A stretch of DNA of 64,000 nt, taken from assembly GCF_004341085.1 (NCBI RefSeq), contig NZ_SLXW01000004.1, positions 124,001 through 188,000 on the forward strand, given 5' to 3'. Positions within the stretch are counted from its first letter, which is position 1. Each line of letters opens with the position of its first letter. The notes under the pieces are model-generated. The model was not told the origin of the DNA, searched no databases, and was given only the letters and a program-made list of their open reading frames with translations. This DNA comes from Sphingomonas sp. PP-CE-1G-424 (GTDB taxonomy: Bacteria > Pseudomonadota > Alphaproteobacteria > Sphingomonadales > Sphingomonadaceae). A program made the translations under genes and the position numbers. Of the stretch, positions 10,322 to 19,127 are shown piece after piece.

Positions 10322-11253
10322 ACGCTCTGCCGCTCTCCTGCGAACGCAGGAGTCCAGGGTCACGGGTGCTGCGGGTGGTATCCTGGGCCCCTGCGTTCGC
10401 AGGGGCACTGGCTCTACAGGGATGCGTCAGCGTGTCAGCGCCGACGTCGATAGCGTCTTCGCCAAGCATTGCCGCCCCCGTCACCGTCGACGGCGTCCCC
10501 GCAGGCATGCAGTATCTTTACGCCTCGGGCGAAGCCGCAGCAGTCAGCATCCAGTCCTGGAACGCGCTCGTCGGCTATGTCCGCGCGCAACGCACACCAA
10601 ACTCCGTCGTCCTCGCCCAAGGCGCCTCGCTCGCCGTCCCCACCTGGACCACCTGCGGCACCAAGCCAAAAGCCGCCGTGTTCGACGTCGACGAAACAGT
10701 GCTCCTCAATCTCGGCTTCGAATACGACGCATCCTCTGGCCAAGCATGGTCCGATCCCCGCTGGCAGGAGTGGGAGCGCACCGGCGTCAAGCAGGTCGCC
10801 CCCGTCCCCGGCGCGCTCGCCGCGCTCACCCAACTCCGCGCGATGGGCGTCACGGTGATCTTCAACACCAACCGCTCCGCCGCCAACGCCGCCCAGACTG
10901 AGGCCACGATCGAAGCTGCGGGCCTCGGCCCCGCGCGCCACGGCGAAACGCTGTTCCTCGCCGGCGACGACGCGATGGGCTCGAAGAAGGACGGCCGCCG
11001 TGCGACGATCGCCGCGAAATACTGCGTCGTCGCGATGGGTGGCGACCAGCTCGGCGACTTCAGCGACCTGTTCAACGCCGGCCAGACCCCAGCCGCCCGC
11101 CGCGCAACAGTCCAGTCGCCCGCGATTGCCGCGAAATGGGGAGCAGGGTGGTTCGTCCTCCCCAATCCGGTCTACGGCACCGCGCTGAAAGGCAACCGCG
11201 ACGAGGTATTCCCGCCAGCAGTCCGCTGGGTCCCGACAGGAGGCGCACGCTGA
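10318..11253 (+). CDS. HAD-family acid phosphatase, lipoprotein e(P4)-like
   Basis: A 311-residue protein of the class B/C acid phosphatase (5'-nucleotidase, lipoprotein e(P4)) family, which hydrolyses phosphomonoesters outside the cytoplasm. HAD motif I is [10 protein letters not shown] with both catalytic Asp; motif II is in NTNRS, the motif III Lys in SKKDGR, and motif IV is GDQLGDFSD. The N-terminus is a lipoprotein signal peptide with LQGC and lipidated Cys at residue 36. Residues about 6-29 of this signal are encoded by a palindromic element (10333-10405). The start overlaps the scoA stop, and its stop overlaps the next start (TGATG). Confidence 0.88.
   Translation: MNALPLSCERRSPGSRVLRVVSWAPAFAGALALQGCVSVSAPTSIASSPSIAAPVTVDGVPAGMQYLYASGEAAAVSIQSWNALVGYVRAQRTPNSVVLAQGASLAVPTWTTCGTKPKAAVFDVDETVLLNLGFEYDASSGQAWSDPRWQEWERTGVKQVAPVPGALAALTQLRAMGVTVIFNTNRSAANAAQTEATIEAAGLGPARHGETLFLAGDDAMGSKKDGRRATIAAKYCVVAMGGDQLGDFSDLFNAGQTPAARRATVQSPAIAAKWGAGWFVLPNPVYGTALKGNRDEVFPPAVRWVPTGGAR
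10333..10405. repeat. Palindromic element, family B (long form), inside a coding region
   Basis: Left arm CTCCTGCGAACGCAGGAG plus TCCAGGG; right arm TCCTGGG plus CCCCTGCGTTCGCAGGGG; the reverse complement of the right arm matches the left closely. The 73-bp element is read in frame as most of the signal peptide of the acid phosphatase lipoprotein. The intergenic relatives are at 7605-7685 and 31592-31671. Confidence 0.85.
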
Positions 11254-11561
11254 TGGCCGACCATCCCAACGCGATCGCACTCGACAAGGGCGCGCAACTC
11301 ACCAGCGAATCGGTCGAGGTCGCGCGGATCTGGATCACCAATGGCGCGGGCAGCAACGTGCTGATCGACGCGGGCATTCTCGAGGATCCGACCGTGTTCG
11401 GCTACCTTCTCGCCGACACGATCCGCCACGCCGCGCGCGCCTATGCGGGCACCTGGGGCCTCGACGAGGATGCCGCGTTGCAGGCGATCGTCGACGGCGT
11501 CAGCACCGAGCTCCGCGAACAATTCACGACCATCACCACCATCCAGGAAGGAATGCACTGA
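11253..11561 (+). CDS. DUF5076 family protein
   Basis: A 102-residue protein, apparently soluble, with no signal peptide or membrane segment. It matches what I recall of DUF5076: an N-terminal strand region ([12 protein letters not shown]), [16 protein letters not shown], and a helical end ([11 protein letters not shown]). The function is unknown. Its ATG overlaps the acid phosphatase stop by one base, and its TGA overlaps the ATG of scoB by one base, so translation is probably coupled through the whole scoA-scoB run. Confidence 0.75.
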   Translation: MADHPNAIALDKGAQLTSESVEVARIWITNGAGSNVLIDAGILEDPTVFGYLLADTIRHAARAYAGTWGLDEDAALQAIVDGVSTELREQFTTITTIQEGMH

Positions 11562-12196
11562 TGCCCTGGGACCGTAACCAGATGGCCGCGCGCGCGGCGC
11601 AGGAACTGAAGGACGGCTATTACGTCAATCTCGGCATCGGCATCCCGACGCTGGTCGCGAACAACATTCCCGAGGGCATGACTGTCACACTCCAGTCGGA
11701 AAACGGCATGCTCGGGATCGGCCCGTTTCCGTATGCGGGTGAAGAGGACGCCGATCTGATCAACGCTGGCAAGCAGACGATCAGCGAACTCCCTTCGTCG
11801 GTCTATTTCAGCTCGTCGGACAGCTTCGCGATGATCCGCGGCGGGCATATCGACCTGACGGTGCTCGGCGCGATGGAGGTCAGCGAAGGCGGCGACATCG
11901 CCAACTGGATGATCCCGGGCAAGATGATCAAGGGCATGGGCGGCGCGATGGACCTCGTCGCGGGCGTCAAGCAGATCATCGTCGTGATGGACCATACCGC
12001 CAAGGACGGCACACCGAAGTTCATCCCGTCGTGCACGCTGCCGCTGACCGGCAAGAACGTCGTCGACATGATCGTCACCGATCTGGCCGTGTTCCAGCGT
12101 TCCGATCACGACAGCCCGTTCAAGCTCGTCGAGATGGCGCCGGGCGTCACTGCGGACGAGATCGCCGCGAAGACCACCGCGCGCTACACCGCCTGA
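11561..12196 (+). CDS. scoB: 3-oxoacid CoA-transferase, subunit B
   Basis: A 211-residue subunit B of the succinyl-CoA:3-oxoacid CoA-transferase. The catalytic Glu that forms the thioester lies in [11 protein letters not shown] at about residue 46; the glycine-rich [12 protein letters not shown] and [14 protein letters not shown] segments are typical. It works with the subunit encoded at 9611. Its stop overlaps the next start as TGATG, so the GST that follows belongs to the same transcript. Confidence 0.95.
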   Translation: MPWDRNQMAARAAQELKDGYYVNLGIGIPTLVANNIPEGMTVTLQSENGMLGIGPFPYAGEEDADLINAGKQTISELPSSVYFSSSDSFAMIRGGHIDLTVLGAMEVSEGGDIANWMIPGKMIKGMGGAMDLVAGVKQIIVVMDHTAKDGTPKFIPSCTLPLTGKNVVDMIVTDLAVFQRSDHDSPFKLVEMAPGVTADEIAAKTTARYTA

Positions 12197-12879
12197 TGCG
12201 CTACACCCTCGTCACCGCGAACCGCAATTACTCGAGCTGGTCGCTGCGCCCCTGGGTCCTGATGAAGGCGCTCGGCATCGACTTCGAGGACCGGATCGAG
12301 CCGTTCCTGGAGCCGGTGAATTACGAAGCGTTCCGCGCCTTCTCACCGACCGGGCAGGTGCCGGTGCTGATCGACGGCGAGCGGACGGTGTGGGATTCGC
12401 TCGGCATCGTCCTCTATCTCGCCGAGCGCCACGACGGCGTCTGGCCGATCGACGCCGACGCACGCGCGTGGGCGATCTGCGCGACCGCCGAAATGCATGG
12501 CGGGTTCTCCGCGCTCCGCAACGAGCGCACGATGAACGTCGGCGTCCGAGTCGATGCTGCGCCCGGTAGCGACGCGCTCGACCGCGACGTTGCGCGGATC
12601 GCCGAACTCTGGAGCGAGGGACTCGATCGGTTCGGCGGCCCCTGGCTTGCCGGCGCAGAGTTCACTGCCGTCGATGCGTTCTACGCCCCGGTCGCGTTCC
12701 GAGTCCGGACCTACGGGATCGACGTCGGTGCGGCAGGTCTGGCCTGGGTCGAGCGGGTCATCGCGCACCCGGCGATGCGCGAATGGGAAGCGACCGCGCT
12801 CGCCGAGACATGGCGCGAGGAAAGCCACGAGGCCGACCTCCTCACCTGCGGATCGATCACCGCGGACTTCCGCCGCTGA
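12196..12879 (+). CDS. Glutathione S-transferase family protein
   Basis: A 227-residue GST with the N-terminal NYSSWSLRPWVLMKALG motif seen in the maleylacetoacetate isomerase/zeta-like subgroup, a cis-Pro in TGQVPVLIDG, then the acidic-Ser element WDSLGIVLYLAE. The C-terminal helical domain contains FTAVDAFYAPVAFRV. It is only 22% or so of the run by length but is coupled on both sides: the ATG overlaps the scoB stop and its stop overlaps the ATG of the following hydrolase. The substrate is unknown. Confidence 0.87.
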   Translation: MRYTLVTANRNYSSWSLRPWVLMKALGIDFEDRIEPFLEPVNYEAFRAFSPTGQVPVLIDGERTVWDSLGIVLYLAERHDGVWPIDADARAWAICATAEMHGGFSALRNERTMNVGVRVDAAPGSDALDRDVARIAELWSEGLDRFGGPWLAGAEFTAVDAFYAPVAFRVRTYGIDVGAAGLAWVERVIAHPAMREWEATALAETWREESHEADLLTCGSITADFRR

Positions 12880-13781
12880 TGCGCCGCGCCGCGATTATTG
12901 TTGCGATCATCGTGATCCTGATCGCGGGCGCGGCGTTCACCGCAGGCCCCGGTACGCTCAGCATCCTCGACGGCGTGATGGGCGGCGGACGCGGGACGGC
13001 GCGCATCCGCGAGGGTGTCCCGTTCGGCACGCACGGCCAGAAGCTCGACGTCTGGCGCCCATCCGGCGGCGCGAAGACCGGCCTGCCGGTGCTGATCTTC
13101 TGGTACGGCGGCGGCTGGGTCCACGGCTCGCGCGGCGCCTATGCGTTTGCGGCGCGTGCCTATGCGAAGGCGGGCTACGTCGTCGTCATGCCCGACTACC
13201 GCAAAGTGCCGGACGTCCGCTTCCCCGCCTTCCTCCAGGACGGCGCCGAAGCGGTGAAATGGACCCGCGACCACATCGCGCAGTCGGGTGGCGACCCGAA
13301 CCGGATCGCCGTCGCCGGCCATTCCGCTGGCGCCTACACCGTCGCGATGCTGACGCTCGACCAGCGCTGGCTAAAGGCGGAGGGCGTCGACCCGCACATC
13401 ATCAAGGCCGCGGTCGGCCTGTGCGGGCCGTACGACTTTTACCCCTTCACCGCCAAGCGAGCGATCGACGCGATGCAGGGCGCCGCCGACCCGGTGATGA
13501 CCCAGCCGATCCACTTCGCGCGGCCGGACGCCCCGCCGATGCTGCTGATCACCGCCGGTGACGACACGCAGGTAAAGCCGCACAACGCGATCAACCTCAC
13601 CGCGCGGCTGAAGGCACTCGGCGCGCCGGTGACGCATATCGACTATCCCGGTTTGAGTCACGAGAACGTTGCGATGGCGCTATCGAAACCGTTCCGCGGG
13701 AAAGCGCCGGTGCTCGCCGACAGCGTCGCGTTCCTGAACCGCGTGCTGGACGCATCGGCGAGCGTACCCGCCGTCCGCTAA
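12879..13781 (+). CDS. Alpha/beta hydrolase, carboxylesterase type, membrane-anchored or secreted
   Basis: A 300-residue alpha/beta hydrolase of the BD-FAE/esterase type. A hydrophobic N-terminal segment (residues 4-22) is a signal anchor or signal peptide. The oxyanion region is FWYGGGWVHGS, the nucleophile elbow is GHSAG, the acid is probably in ITAGDDTQV, and the His is in GLSHEN. It probably hydrolyses small esters in the envelope. It is the last gene of the overlapping run that starts at scoA, and a 231-bp AT-richer gap follows. Confidence 0.85.
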   Translation: MRRAAIIVAIIVILIAGAAFTAGPGTLSILDGVMGGGRGTARIREGVPFGTHGQKLDVWRPSGGAKTGLPVLIFWYGGGWVHGSRGAYAFAARAYAKAGYVVVMPDYRKVPDVRFPAFLQDGAEAVKWTRDHIAQSGGDPNRIAVAGHSAGAYTVAMLTLDQRWLKAEGVDPHIIKAAVGLCGPYDFYPFTAKRAIDAMQGAADPVMTQPIHFARPDAPPMLLITAGDDTQVKPHNAINLTARLKALGAPVTHIDYPGLSHENVAMALSKPFRGKAPVLADSVAFLNRVLDASASVPAVR

Positions 13782-14012
13782 GAATTTCGATAGTTCGCAC
13801 GTCACGCCATATCGGATGCGATACTATTGGAATCTCTGATTCTGTTGTTGTGAGAGAGATCCTTAATGCTCCTGTAATGCTTCATAATGGACGCTGTCGT
13901 CGTTGACGATAGTAACCGAAGAGTCCGACCTTGCAGATGGCGCTGGAACGTCGGGAGAGGATCCGTAATCTTTGCCTGGTGGATATCTGCGTCTTTTTCT
14001 GAAAGGAAAGTC
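13782..14012. other. AT-richer intergenic region before the Ser-rich orphan gene
   Basis: This gap is visibly richer in A and T than its surroundings and probably holds the promoter of the gene at 14013. No palindromic element, terminator or clear sigma-70 hexamer pair was recognised. Confidence 0.4.
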
Positions 14013-15233
14013 ATGTCAGATCCCGGCACGGTTCTCGATACGGTGAACGCAAAATGGTACAATACGCTGGCCAAGGAGCTCAACCTGTCGGTGGAGGAGT
14101 TCCAGCTCTGCCAGGGTGACGTCATCCTGCCGCGGACGACCGACGAACTTTGGGACATGATGGACGCGCTGCCCGCCGACACGGTTATCCAATATTATTC
14201 GCCCGACACGCTGGTCAGCCTTTCGAGCCAATACACCTCGCTGCTGTCGTTCGTGCAGGCATCGAGCGTGGTGGATCTGAACAAGGCGATGGGCGCGGAC
14301 AACACGAAGTCCTGGGCCGCCGCGAAGAGCGCCTATTTCCAGGCCAATCCCTCCGCATTCAGCGATTCCGCGATCGTTCTGCAGACCGCGTTGCAGAATC
14401 TGTTCCAGAACTGGTCGATGGCGGAATTGGTTCCGAACCCCGGATCCGCTGCGCAATGCTATACGCTGTACCGCGCCGGATTCGAGAATCCGATCTACAT
14501 CGCGCAGGAGTTGCAATTGAACCTGCCGCTCGGCGGCCCGGCGGCATTCAACCAGACCTATGAAGGCGTGCTGGGCGACATCGGCGTCGCACCCGGCGTG
14601 AATTTTACGATGGAGTCGGCCCAAGCCTCGTCGGACATCAGCAATTCCTGGGCGAACAGTAGCAGCTCGACCGGCGGGACGTACTTCTATTCCAAGTCGA
14701 GCAGTTCGGCATCGACCGATTTCTCACAGACGTTCGCCTCGTCCTCCTTCACGGTCGCGGTGTCCTACGATCATTTCATCAACGTGGCGGCGCTGCCGCT
14801 CTCCGGTGAATCGATCGACGCCGACAAGACGACGTATCTGCCGTGGTATTATGGCGCCGCACTGGCCTACGCTTACAACAACAAGACGGCCGCGGTATGG
14901 ACCGATCTGACGCAGTGGGATGCGCTGTTCGGCCCCGAGGGATCGATGCAATATGTCGTCACCAGCTTGATCATCGCCGACGGTACGTCGACGACGACGA
15001 CATCGTCGCAGGCGTTCAGTACCGCGGAGCAGACCTATGCCAACGCGCAGAGCAACGAGGGCTATGGTTGCTGGCCCTATTATGTCAGCAACAGCTCCGA
15101 CAGCACGACCAACACGAGCACGACGTTCAATGCGTCCAGCAATCTGGTCGTGACGACGACATCGGCGCTCGGCAATCCGATCGTCGTCGGTGTCCTGGTG
15201 TCGTCCGTGAAGGATCTTGCGCAGGACGCATAA
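14013..15233 (+). CDS. Unrecognised Ser/Thr-rich protein
   Basis: A 406-residue protein that I do not recognise. The ATG at 14013 has AAAGGAAAG just upstream. There is no signal peptide or membrane helix at the N-terminus, which is helical and acidic. Two low-complexity stretches stand out: Ser-rich at residues 203-246 and Thr/Ser-rich at 324-376. Between them is an aromatic part (TTYLPWYYGAALAYAYNNK), and a second aromatic patch, GYGCWPYYV, is near 351. The pattern of short beta-prone segments separated by Ser/Thr runs suggests a beta-rich fold. It stands alone, with an AT-richer leader and a perfect hairpin 33 bp after the stop. It may be an acquired or lineage-specific gene. Confidence 0.8.
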   Translation: MSDPGTVLDTVNAKWYNTLAKELNLSVEEFQLCQGDVILPRTTDELWDMMDALPADTVIQYYSPDTLVSLSSQYTSLLSFVQASSVVDLNKAMGADNTKSWAAAKSAYFQANPSAFSDSAIVLQTALQNLFQNWSMAELVPNPGSAAQCYTLYRAGFENPIYIAQELQLNLPLGGPAAFNQTYEGVLGDIGVAPGVNFTMESAQASSDISNSWANSSSSTGGTYFYSKSSSSASTDFSQTFASSSFTVAVSYDHFINVAALPLSGESIDADKTTYLPWYYGAALAYAYNNKTAAVWTDLTQWDALFGPEGSMQYVVTSLIIADGTSTTTTSSQAFSTAEQTYANAQSNEGYGCWPYYVSNSSDSTTNTSTTFNASSNLVVTTTSALGNPIVVGVLVSSVKDLAQDA

Positions 15234-15265
15234 GTCGAATGCGGCGATGCCTGCATGGATCAAGG

Positions 15266-15306
15266 CCGATAGTTGCGCCGGGGCTTTGCCCCGGCGCAAC
15301 TATCGG
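15266..15306. repeat. Perfect 19-bp inverted repeat between the orphan gene and leuC
   Basis: Arms CCGATAGTTGCGCCGGGGC and GCCCCGGCGCAACTATCGG pair without mismatch across a TTT loop. There is no T run after it, so it is not a textbook terminator. It ends 17 bp before the leuC ATG. It could end transcription of the orphan gene, protect an mRNA end, or be another mobile palindrome. Confidence 0.8.
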
Positions 15307-15323
15307 TTAAACGCCCGCCCATC

Positions 15324-16760
15324 ATGGCCACTCCGCAAACGCTGTACGAAAAGATCTGGGCGGCGCACGTCGTCGAACGCCGCGACGACGGCACCTGCCT
15401 GATCTATATCGACCGCCACCTCGTCCACGAGGTCACCAGCCCGCAGGCGTTCGAAGGCCTCCGCGTGGCAGGCCGTAAGGTCCGCCGCCCCGACCTGACG
15501 CTCGCCGTCCCCGATCACAACCTGCCGACCACCGCGCGCAAAGACGCCGCCGGCCGCGTCCTGCCGATCGCTGACCCCGAAAGCGCGCAACAGCTCGACG
15601 CACTCCGCCGCAACACCAGCGAGTTCGGCATCGATTATATCGACGCGACTGCGATTGAGCAGGGCATCGTCCACGTCGTTGGCCCGGAGCAGGGCTTCAC
15701 ACTTCCGGGCACCACGCTCGTCTGCGGCGACAGCCACACGTCGGCGCACGGTGCACTCGGCGCTTTGGCGTTCGGGATCGGCACCAGCGAGGTCGAGCAT
15801 GTCCTCGCCACGCAGACCTTGCTGTTGTCGCAGGCCAAGACGATGGAAGTCCGCGTCGACGGCGAACTCGGCTTCGGCGTCAGCCCGAAGGACGTTATCC
15901 TCGCGATCATCGGCAAGATCGGCGCGGCGGGTGGCACCGGCCACGTCATCGAGTTCACCGGCAGCGTGATCCGCAACATGTCGATCGAGGGTCGCCTGAC
16001 GATCGCCAACATGTCGATCGAGGCGGGCGCGCGGGCGGGCCTGATCGCGCCCGACGACACGACCTTCGCGTACCTCAAGGGCCGCCCGATGGCGCCGACC
16101 GGCGAGAACTGGGACAAGGCCGTGACGTGGTGGCGCAGTCTCGCGACCGATCCCGGCGCGCGTTACGACAAGTCCGTCGTGCTCGACGCCGCCGAGATCG
16201 CCCCCGGCCTCACCTGGGGCACCAGCCCCGAGGACGTCGTCCCAATCACCGGATTCGTCCCCGAACCGTCGAGCTTCGCCGATCCCGCCAAGCAGGCTGC
16301 GGCGCAGAAGTCGCTCGACTATATGGGCCTCACCGCCGGCACCGCGATGCGCGACGTCACGATCCAGCACGTCTTCATCGGCAGCTGCACCAACAGTCGC
16401 ATCGAAGACCTCCGCGCCGCCGCGGCGATCGCCGACGGCCGCCATGTCGCGACCGGCGTCCGCGCGCTCGTCGTCCCCGGTTCCGGCCTCGTGAAGCGCC
16501 AGGCCGAAGCCGAAGGGCTCGACCGGATCTTCATCACCGCAGGCTTCGAATGGCGCGAACCGGGCTGTTCGATGTGTCTCGCGATGAACCCGGACAAAGT
16601 CCCTGCGGGGGAGCGTTGCGCTTCCACGTCGAACCGTAATTTCGTCGGCAGACAGGGTCCCGGAGCGCGCACGCATCTGGTATCACCCGCGATGGCGGCA
16701 GCGGCGGCGGTGACCGGTAAGCTGAGCGACGTCAGAGAGTTGATGGGGGACAGAGCGTGA
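15324..16760 (+). CDS. leuC: 3-isopropylmalate dehydratase, large subunit
   Basis: A 478-residue aconitase-superfamily large subunit. It isomerises 2- to 3-isopropylmalate in leucine synthesis together with LeuD. The [4Fe-4S] ligands are the Cys in [13 protein letters not shown] and the two in [13 protein letters not shown]; the [13 protein letters not shown] stretch is also typical. The start at 15324 fits the family N-terminus ([15 protein letters not shown]). No clear Shine-Dalgarno is visible, because a strong hairpin ends 17 bp upstream. Its TGA overlaps a GTG start of a small gene. leuA and leuB are not in the window. Confidence 0.97.
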   Translation: MATPQTLYEKIWAAHVVERRDDGTCLIYIDRHLVHEVTSPQAFEGLRVAGRKVRRPDLTLAVPDHNLPTTARKDAAGRVLPIADPESAQQLDALRRNTSEFGIDYIDATAIEQGIVHVVGPEQGFTLPGTTLVCGDSHTSAHGALGALAFGIGTSEVEHVLATQTLLLSQAKTMEVRVDGELGFGVSPKDVILAIIGKIGAAGGTGHVIEFTGSVIRNMSIEGRLTIANMSIEAGARAGLIAPDDTTFAYLKGRPMAPTGENWDKAVTWWRSLATDPGARYDKSVVLDAAEIAPGLTWGTSPEDVVPITGFVPEPSSFADPAKQAAAQKSLDYMGLTAGTAMRDVTIQHVFIGSCTNSRIEDLRAAAAIADGRHVATGVRALVVPGSGLVKRQAEAEGLDRIFITAGFEWREPGCSMCLAMNPDKVPAGERCASTSNRNFVGRQGPGARTHLVSPAMAAAAAVTGKLSDVRELMGDRA

Positions 16761-16861
16761 AGAAAGTTTTCGTATTGCTGGCGGCTGGCGCGATGATCAG
16801 CGGCGTCGCGGCCTATGTCGCATCGGCGCGTGTCGTTCCGGAGCGTACGGAACAGCGATGA
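16757..16861 (+). CDS. 34-residue single-span membrane microprotein between leuC and leuD
   Basis: The frame starts with a GTG that overlaps the leuC stop (GTGA) and ends with a TGA that overlaps the leuD start (ATGA), so it exactly bridges the two genes. The product starts [16 protein letters not shown] and has one hydrophobic stretch from about residue 4 to 24, followed by a short charged tail ending in PERTEQR. It could be a signal-anchored small membrane protein or mainly a device that couples leuD translation to leuC. I do not recognise a family. Support comes from the exact double overlap and the Lys-Lys-hydrophobic pattern. Confidence 0.65.
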   Translation: MKKVFVLLAAGAMISGVAAYVASARVVPERTEQR

Positions 16862-17487
16862 CCCCCGTCACGACCGTCTCGGGCCGCGCCTATCCATGGG
16901 GCGCGAAGAACATCGACACCGACGTCATCATCCCGGCGCACTGGCTGAAGACGATCACGCGCACCGGCCTCGGGCGCGGCGCGTTCGAGACGGTTCGCGC
17001 GCAATCCGGCAACATCTTCGACGATCCGCGCTATGCAGGGTCGCCGATCCTCATTGCCGGCGATAATTTCGGCTGCGGCTCCAGTCGCGAGCATGCCGCG
17101 TGGGCGCTCGCCGACATGGGTATCACCGCGGTGATCGCGCCGAGCTTCTCCGACATCTTCTCGGGCAACGCGTTCAAGAACGGCATCGTCCCCGTCGTGC
17201 TGCCCCAGGAGGCGATCGATCGCCTGCTCGAGGTCGCGCAGGACCAGACCGTGACGGTCGATCTCGAGACGATGACCGTCACCACCCCGTTCCAGGACCG
17301 CTTCACCTTCGAACTCGACGCATTCCGTCGCCAGTGTCTCATGGAAGGGCTGGACGAAGTCGGCCTGACGCTGGCAAGGGATACCCAGATTTCGAAATTC
17401 GAGGAGGCGGTCGCATCGAATCGCCCCTGGACGACGGTGGAGAGCGGGTATGCGAGCATTGGTGTCGAAGGCAGTCGGCGGACCTGA
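16858..17487 (+). CDS. leuD: 3-isopropylmalate dehydratase, small subunit
   Basis: A 209-residue swivel-domain subunit that completes the LeuCD enzyme. Typical segments are [28 protein letters not shown] and [10 protein letters not shown]. It lacks the Fe-S Cys, as expected for the small subunit. The ATG overlaps the microprotein stop. Its last 38 bases overlap the start of the quinone oxidoreductase gene. Confidence 0.97.
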   Translation: MTPVTTVSGRAYPWGAKNIDTDVIIPAHWLKTITRTGLGRGAFETVRAQSGNIFDDPRYAGSPILIAGDNFGCGSSREHAAWALADMGITAVIAPSFSDIFSGNAFKNGIVPVVLPQEAIDRLLEVAQDQTVTVDLETMTVTTPFQDRFTFELDAFRRQCLMEGLDEVGLTLARDTQISKFEEAVASNRPWTTVESGYASIGVEGSRRT

Positions 17488-18448
17488 AACTCTGGAAATG
17501 GTCGAGCTGCCCGATCTGGTGGCCGGCCCCGGACAGGTCGTCGTGGCGGTCAAGGCCTGCGCGATCAACTTCCCCGACGTCCTGATCATCGAGGACAAAT
17601 ACCAGTTCAAGCCGCAGCGCCCGTTCGCACCGGGCGGCGAGATCGCCGGCACGATCGACTCGATCGGCGAAGGCGTGACCGGTTGGGAAATCGGCGACCG
17701 CGTCATCGCGATGCTCGGCCACGGTGGTCTGTGCGAGCAGGTGATCGCCGATCCCGCCAAGATCTATCGCCTTCCCGAAGGCCGCAGCTTCGCCGAGGGC
17801 GCGTCGCTGATCCTCACCTACGGCACGACGATCCACGCGCTGCTCGACCGCGGGCATATCGAGGCGGGGCAGACGCTACTCGTGCTAGGCGCGGCCGGCG
17901 GGGTAGGGCTCGCCGCGATCGAACTCGGCAAGGCGTTCGGCGCGAAGGTCGTCGCCGCGGTCTCGTCCGAGGAAAAAGCCGCCGCAGCCAAGTCCGCGGG
18001 TGCCGACGAAACGCTGATCTACGCCCGCGCGCCGTTCGACAAGGACCAGTCGAAGGCGCTCGCCGAACAGTTCAAGGCCGCGGTCGGTCGCGATGGCGCG
18101 CACGTGATCTACGATCCGGTCGGCGGCGACTATGCCGAGCCCGCGCTCCGATCGATCGCGTGGGAGGGCAAGTATCTCGTCGTCGGCTTCCCCGCCGGTA
18201 TCCCGAAACTACCGCTCAACCTCACGCTGCTGAAAAGCTGCGACGTCTGCGGCGTGTTCTGGGGCGCGTTTGCCGCGCGCGATCCGAAGGCGAACCAGGC
18301 GCATATCGAAACGCTGTTCGATCTATGGGAAGCCGGCAAGATCGCGCCGCGCGTGACAGAAGTCTTCGCGTTCGAGGACGGCGGCAAGGCGATCGCCAAG
18401 ATGGCCGCACGCGGCGCGATCGGCAAACTGGTGGTCGAGGTCGGCTGA
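17450..18448 (+). CDS. NAD(P)H:quinone oxidoreductase-type MDR protein
   Basis: A 332-residue zinc-independent medium-chain dehydrogenase/reductase. It has the GroES-like N-terminal domain ([16 protein letters not shown]), and a Rossmann fold with [16 protein letters not shown] at about residues 144-159. The Cys ligands of zinc alcohol dehydrogenases are missing, as in QOR/crotonyl-reductase-like enzymes. Its ATG lies 38 bp inside leuD in another frame, so it is translated from the leucine transcript, although a leucine role is not known. The leuD frame is fixed by its conserved core, which makes the overlap secure. Confidence 0.88.
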   Translation: MRALVSKAVGGPETLEMVELPDLVAGPGQVVVAVKACAINFPDVLIIEDKYQFKPQRPFAPGGEIAGTIDSIGEGVTGWEIGDRVIAMLGHGGLCEQVIADPAKIYRLPEGRSFAEGASLILTYGTTIHALLDRGHIEAGQTLLVLGAAGGVGLAAIELGKAFGAKVVAAVSSEEKAAAAKSAGADETLIYARAPFDKDQSKALAEQFKAAVGRDGAHVIYDPVGGDYAEPALRSIAWEGKYLVVGFPAGIPKLPLNLTLLKSCDVCGVFWGAFAARDPKANQAHIETLFDLWEAGKIAPRVTEVFAFEDGGKAIAKMAARGAIGKLVVEVG

Positions 18449-18561
18449 CCCCGGCGGCTCGCGCCGAGGTTCGCGACACCGCGTTCCACGGCCATTATTG
18501 CGCATACGCGGTCCGCGACCTATCTCCGGCTGGATACACGGCTGTACCGGGGACTAGCGCA

Positions 18562-18885
18562 ATGACCAGTTTCGACGATCGCGAACGCGCCAGCGAGGCG
18601 CATTTCGCGCGCGAGGAGGAGATGGCGTTCCGCATCACCGCGCGGCGCAATCGCCTGCTCGGCGGCTGGGCGGCGCATGAGATGCAGCTGACGCCGGAAG
18701 AAACCGACGCCTATGCCACCGCGCTCGTCCATGCCGACATGGAAGGCGGCGGCGACGACGACGTCGTACGCAAGCTCGTCGGCGACCTGACCGCAGCCGG
18801 GCTCGATCACGACGAGGCGACCGTCCGCCGCGCGCTCGCGCAGCAGATGATCGAAGCGCGCCGCCAGTTGCTGGAGGCACAATAA
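18562..18885 (+). CDS. DUF1476 protein, ATP synthase inhibitor zeta subunit
   Basis: A 107-residue protein beginning MTSFDDRERASEAHFAREEE, the signature of DUF1476. In Paracoccus denitrificans this family is the zeta subunit, which binds the F1 part of ATP synthase and blocks ATP hydrolysis. The remaining helices (RITARRNRLLGGWAAHEM, and an acidic stretch leading to a C-terminal helix) fit. It is one base upstream of a bolA-type gene, and the CGFS glutaredoxin follows, so the three appear to form one transcript. Confidence 0.88.
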   Translation: MTSFDDRERASEAHFAREEEMAFRITARRNRLLGGWAAHEMQLTPEETDAYATALVHADMEGGGDDDVVRKLVGDLTAAGLDHDEATVRRALAQQMIEARRQLLEAQ

Positions 18886-18886
18886 G

Positions 18887-19117
18887 ATGCCGATGGCCGC
18901 CGATGACATCGCGACGATGATCCGCGACGCTATTCCCGATGCACAGGTCGAGATCACCGATCTCGCCGGTGACGGCGATCATTATGCCGCCAAGGTCGTC
19001 GCGCCGAGCTTTGCCGGCCTGAGCCGCGTGAAGCAGCACCAGGCGGTCTACGCCGCGCTCGGCGGCCGCATGGGCGGCGTCCTGCACGCGCTCCAGCTTA
19101 CCACCGCAATTTCCTGA
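18887..19117 (+). CDS. BolA-family protein
   Basis: A 76-residue protein with the compact BolA fold: IRDAIPDAQVEITDLAGDGDHYAAKVVAP, and then GLSRVKQHQAVYAALGGRMGGVLHALQL. The FxGxxxxxxHQxVYxxL pattern with the conserved His is complete. It lacks the longer N-terminus of BolA itself, so it is closer to YrbA/IbaG. BolA proteins form [2Fe-2S] complexes with CGFS glutaredoxins, and such a gene follows 10 bp later, which supports an Fe-S trafficking role. Confidence 0.92.
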   Translation: MPMAADDIATMIRDAIPDAQVEITDLAGDGDHYAAKVVAPSFAGLSRVKQHQAVYAALGGRMGGVLHALQLTTAIS

Positions 19118-19127
19118 GGACCCGGAG

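Noticed and set aside
13887-14012. N-terminal extension of the Ser-rich protein from 13887
   Set aside because: The extra 42 residues are Arg/Trp-rich, unlike the rest, and the ATG at 14013 has AAAGGAAAG upstream.
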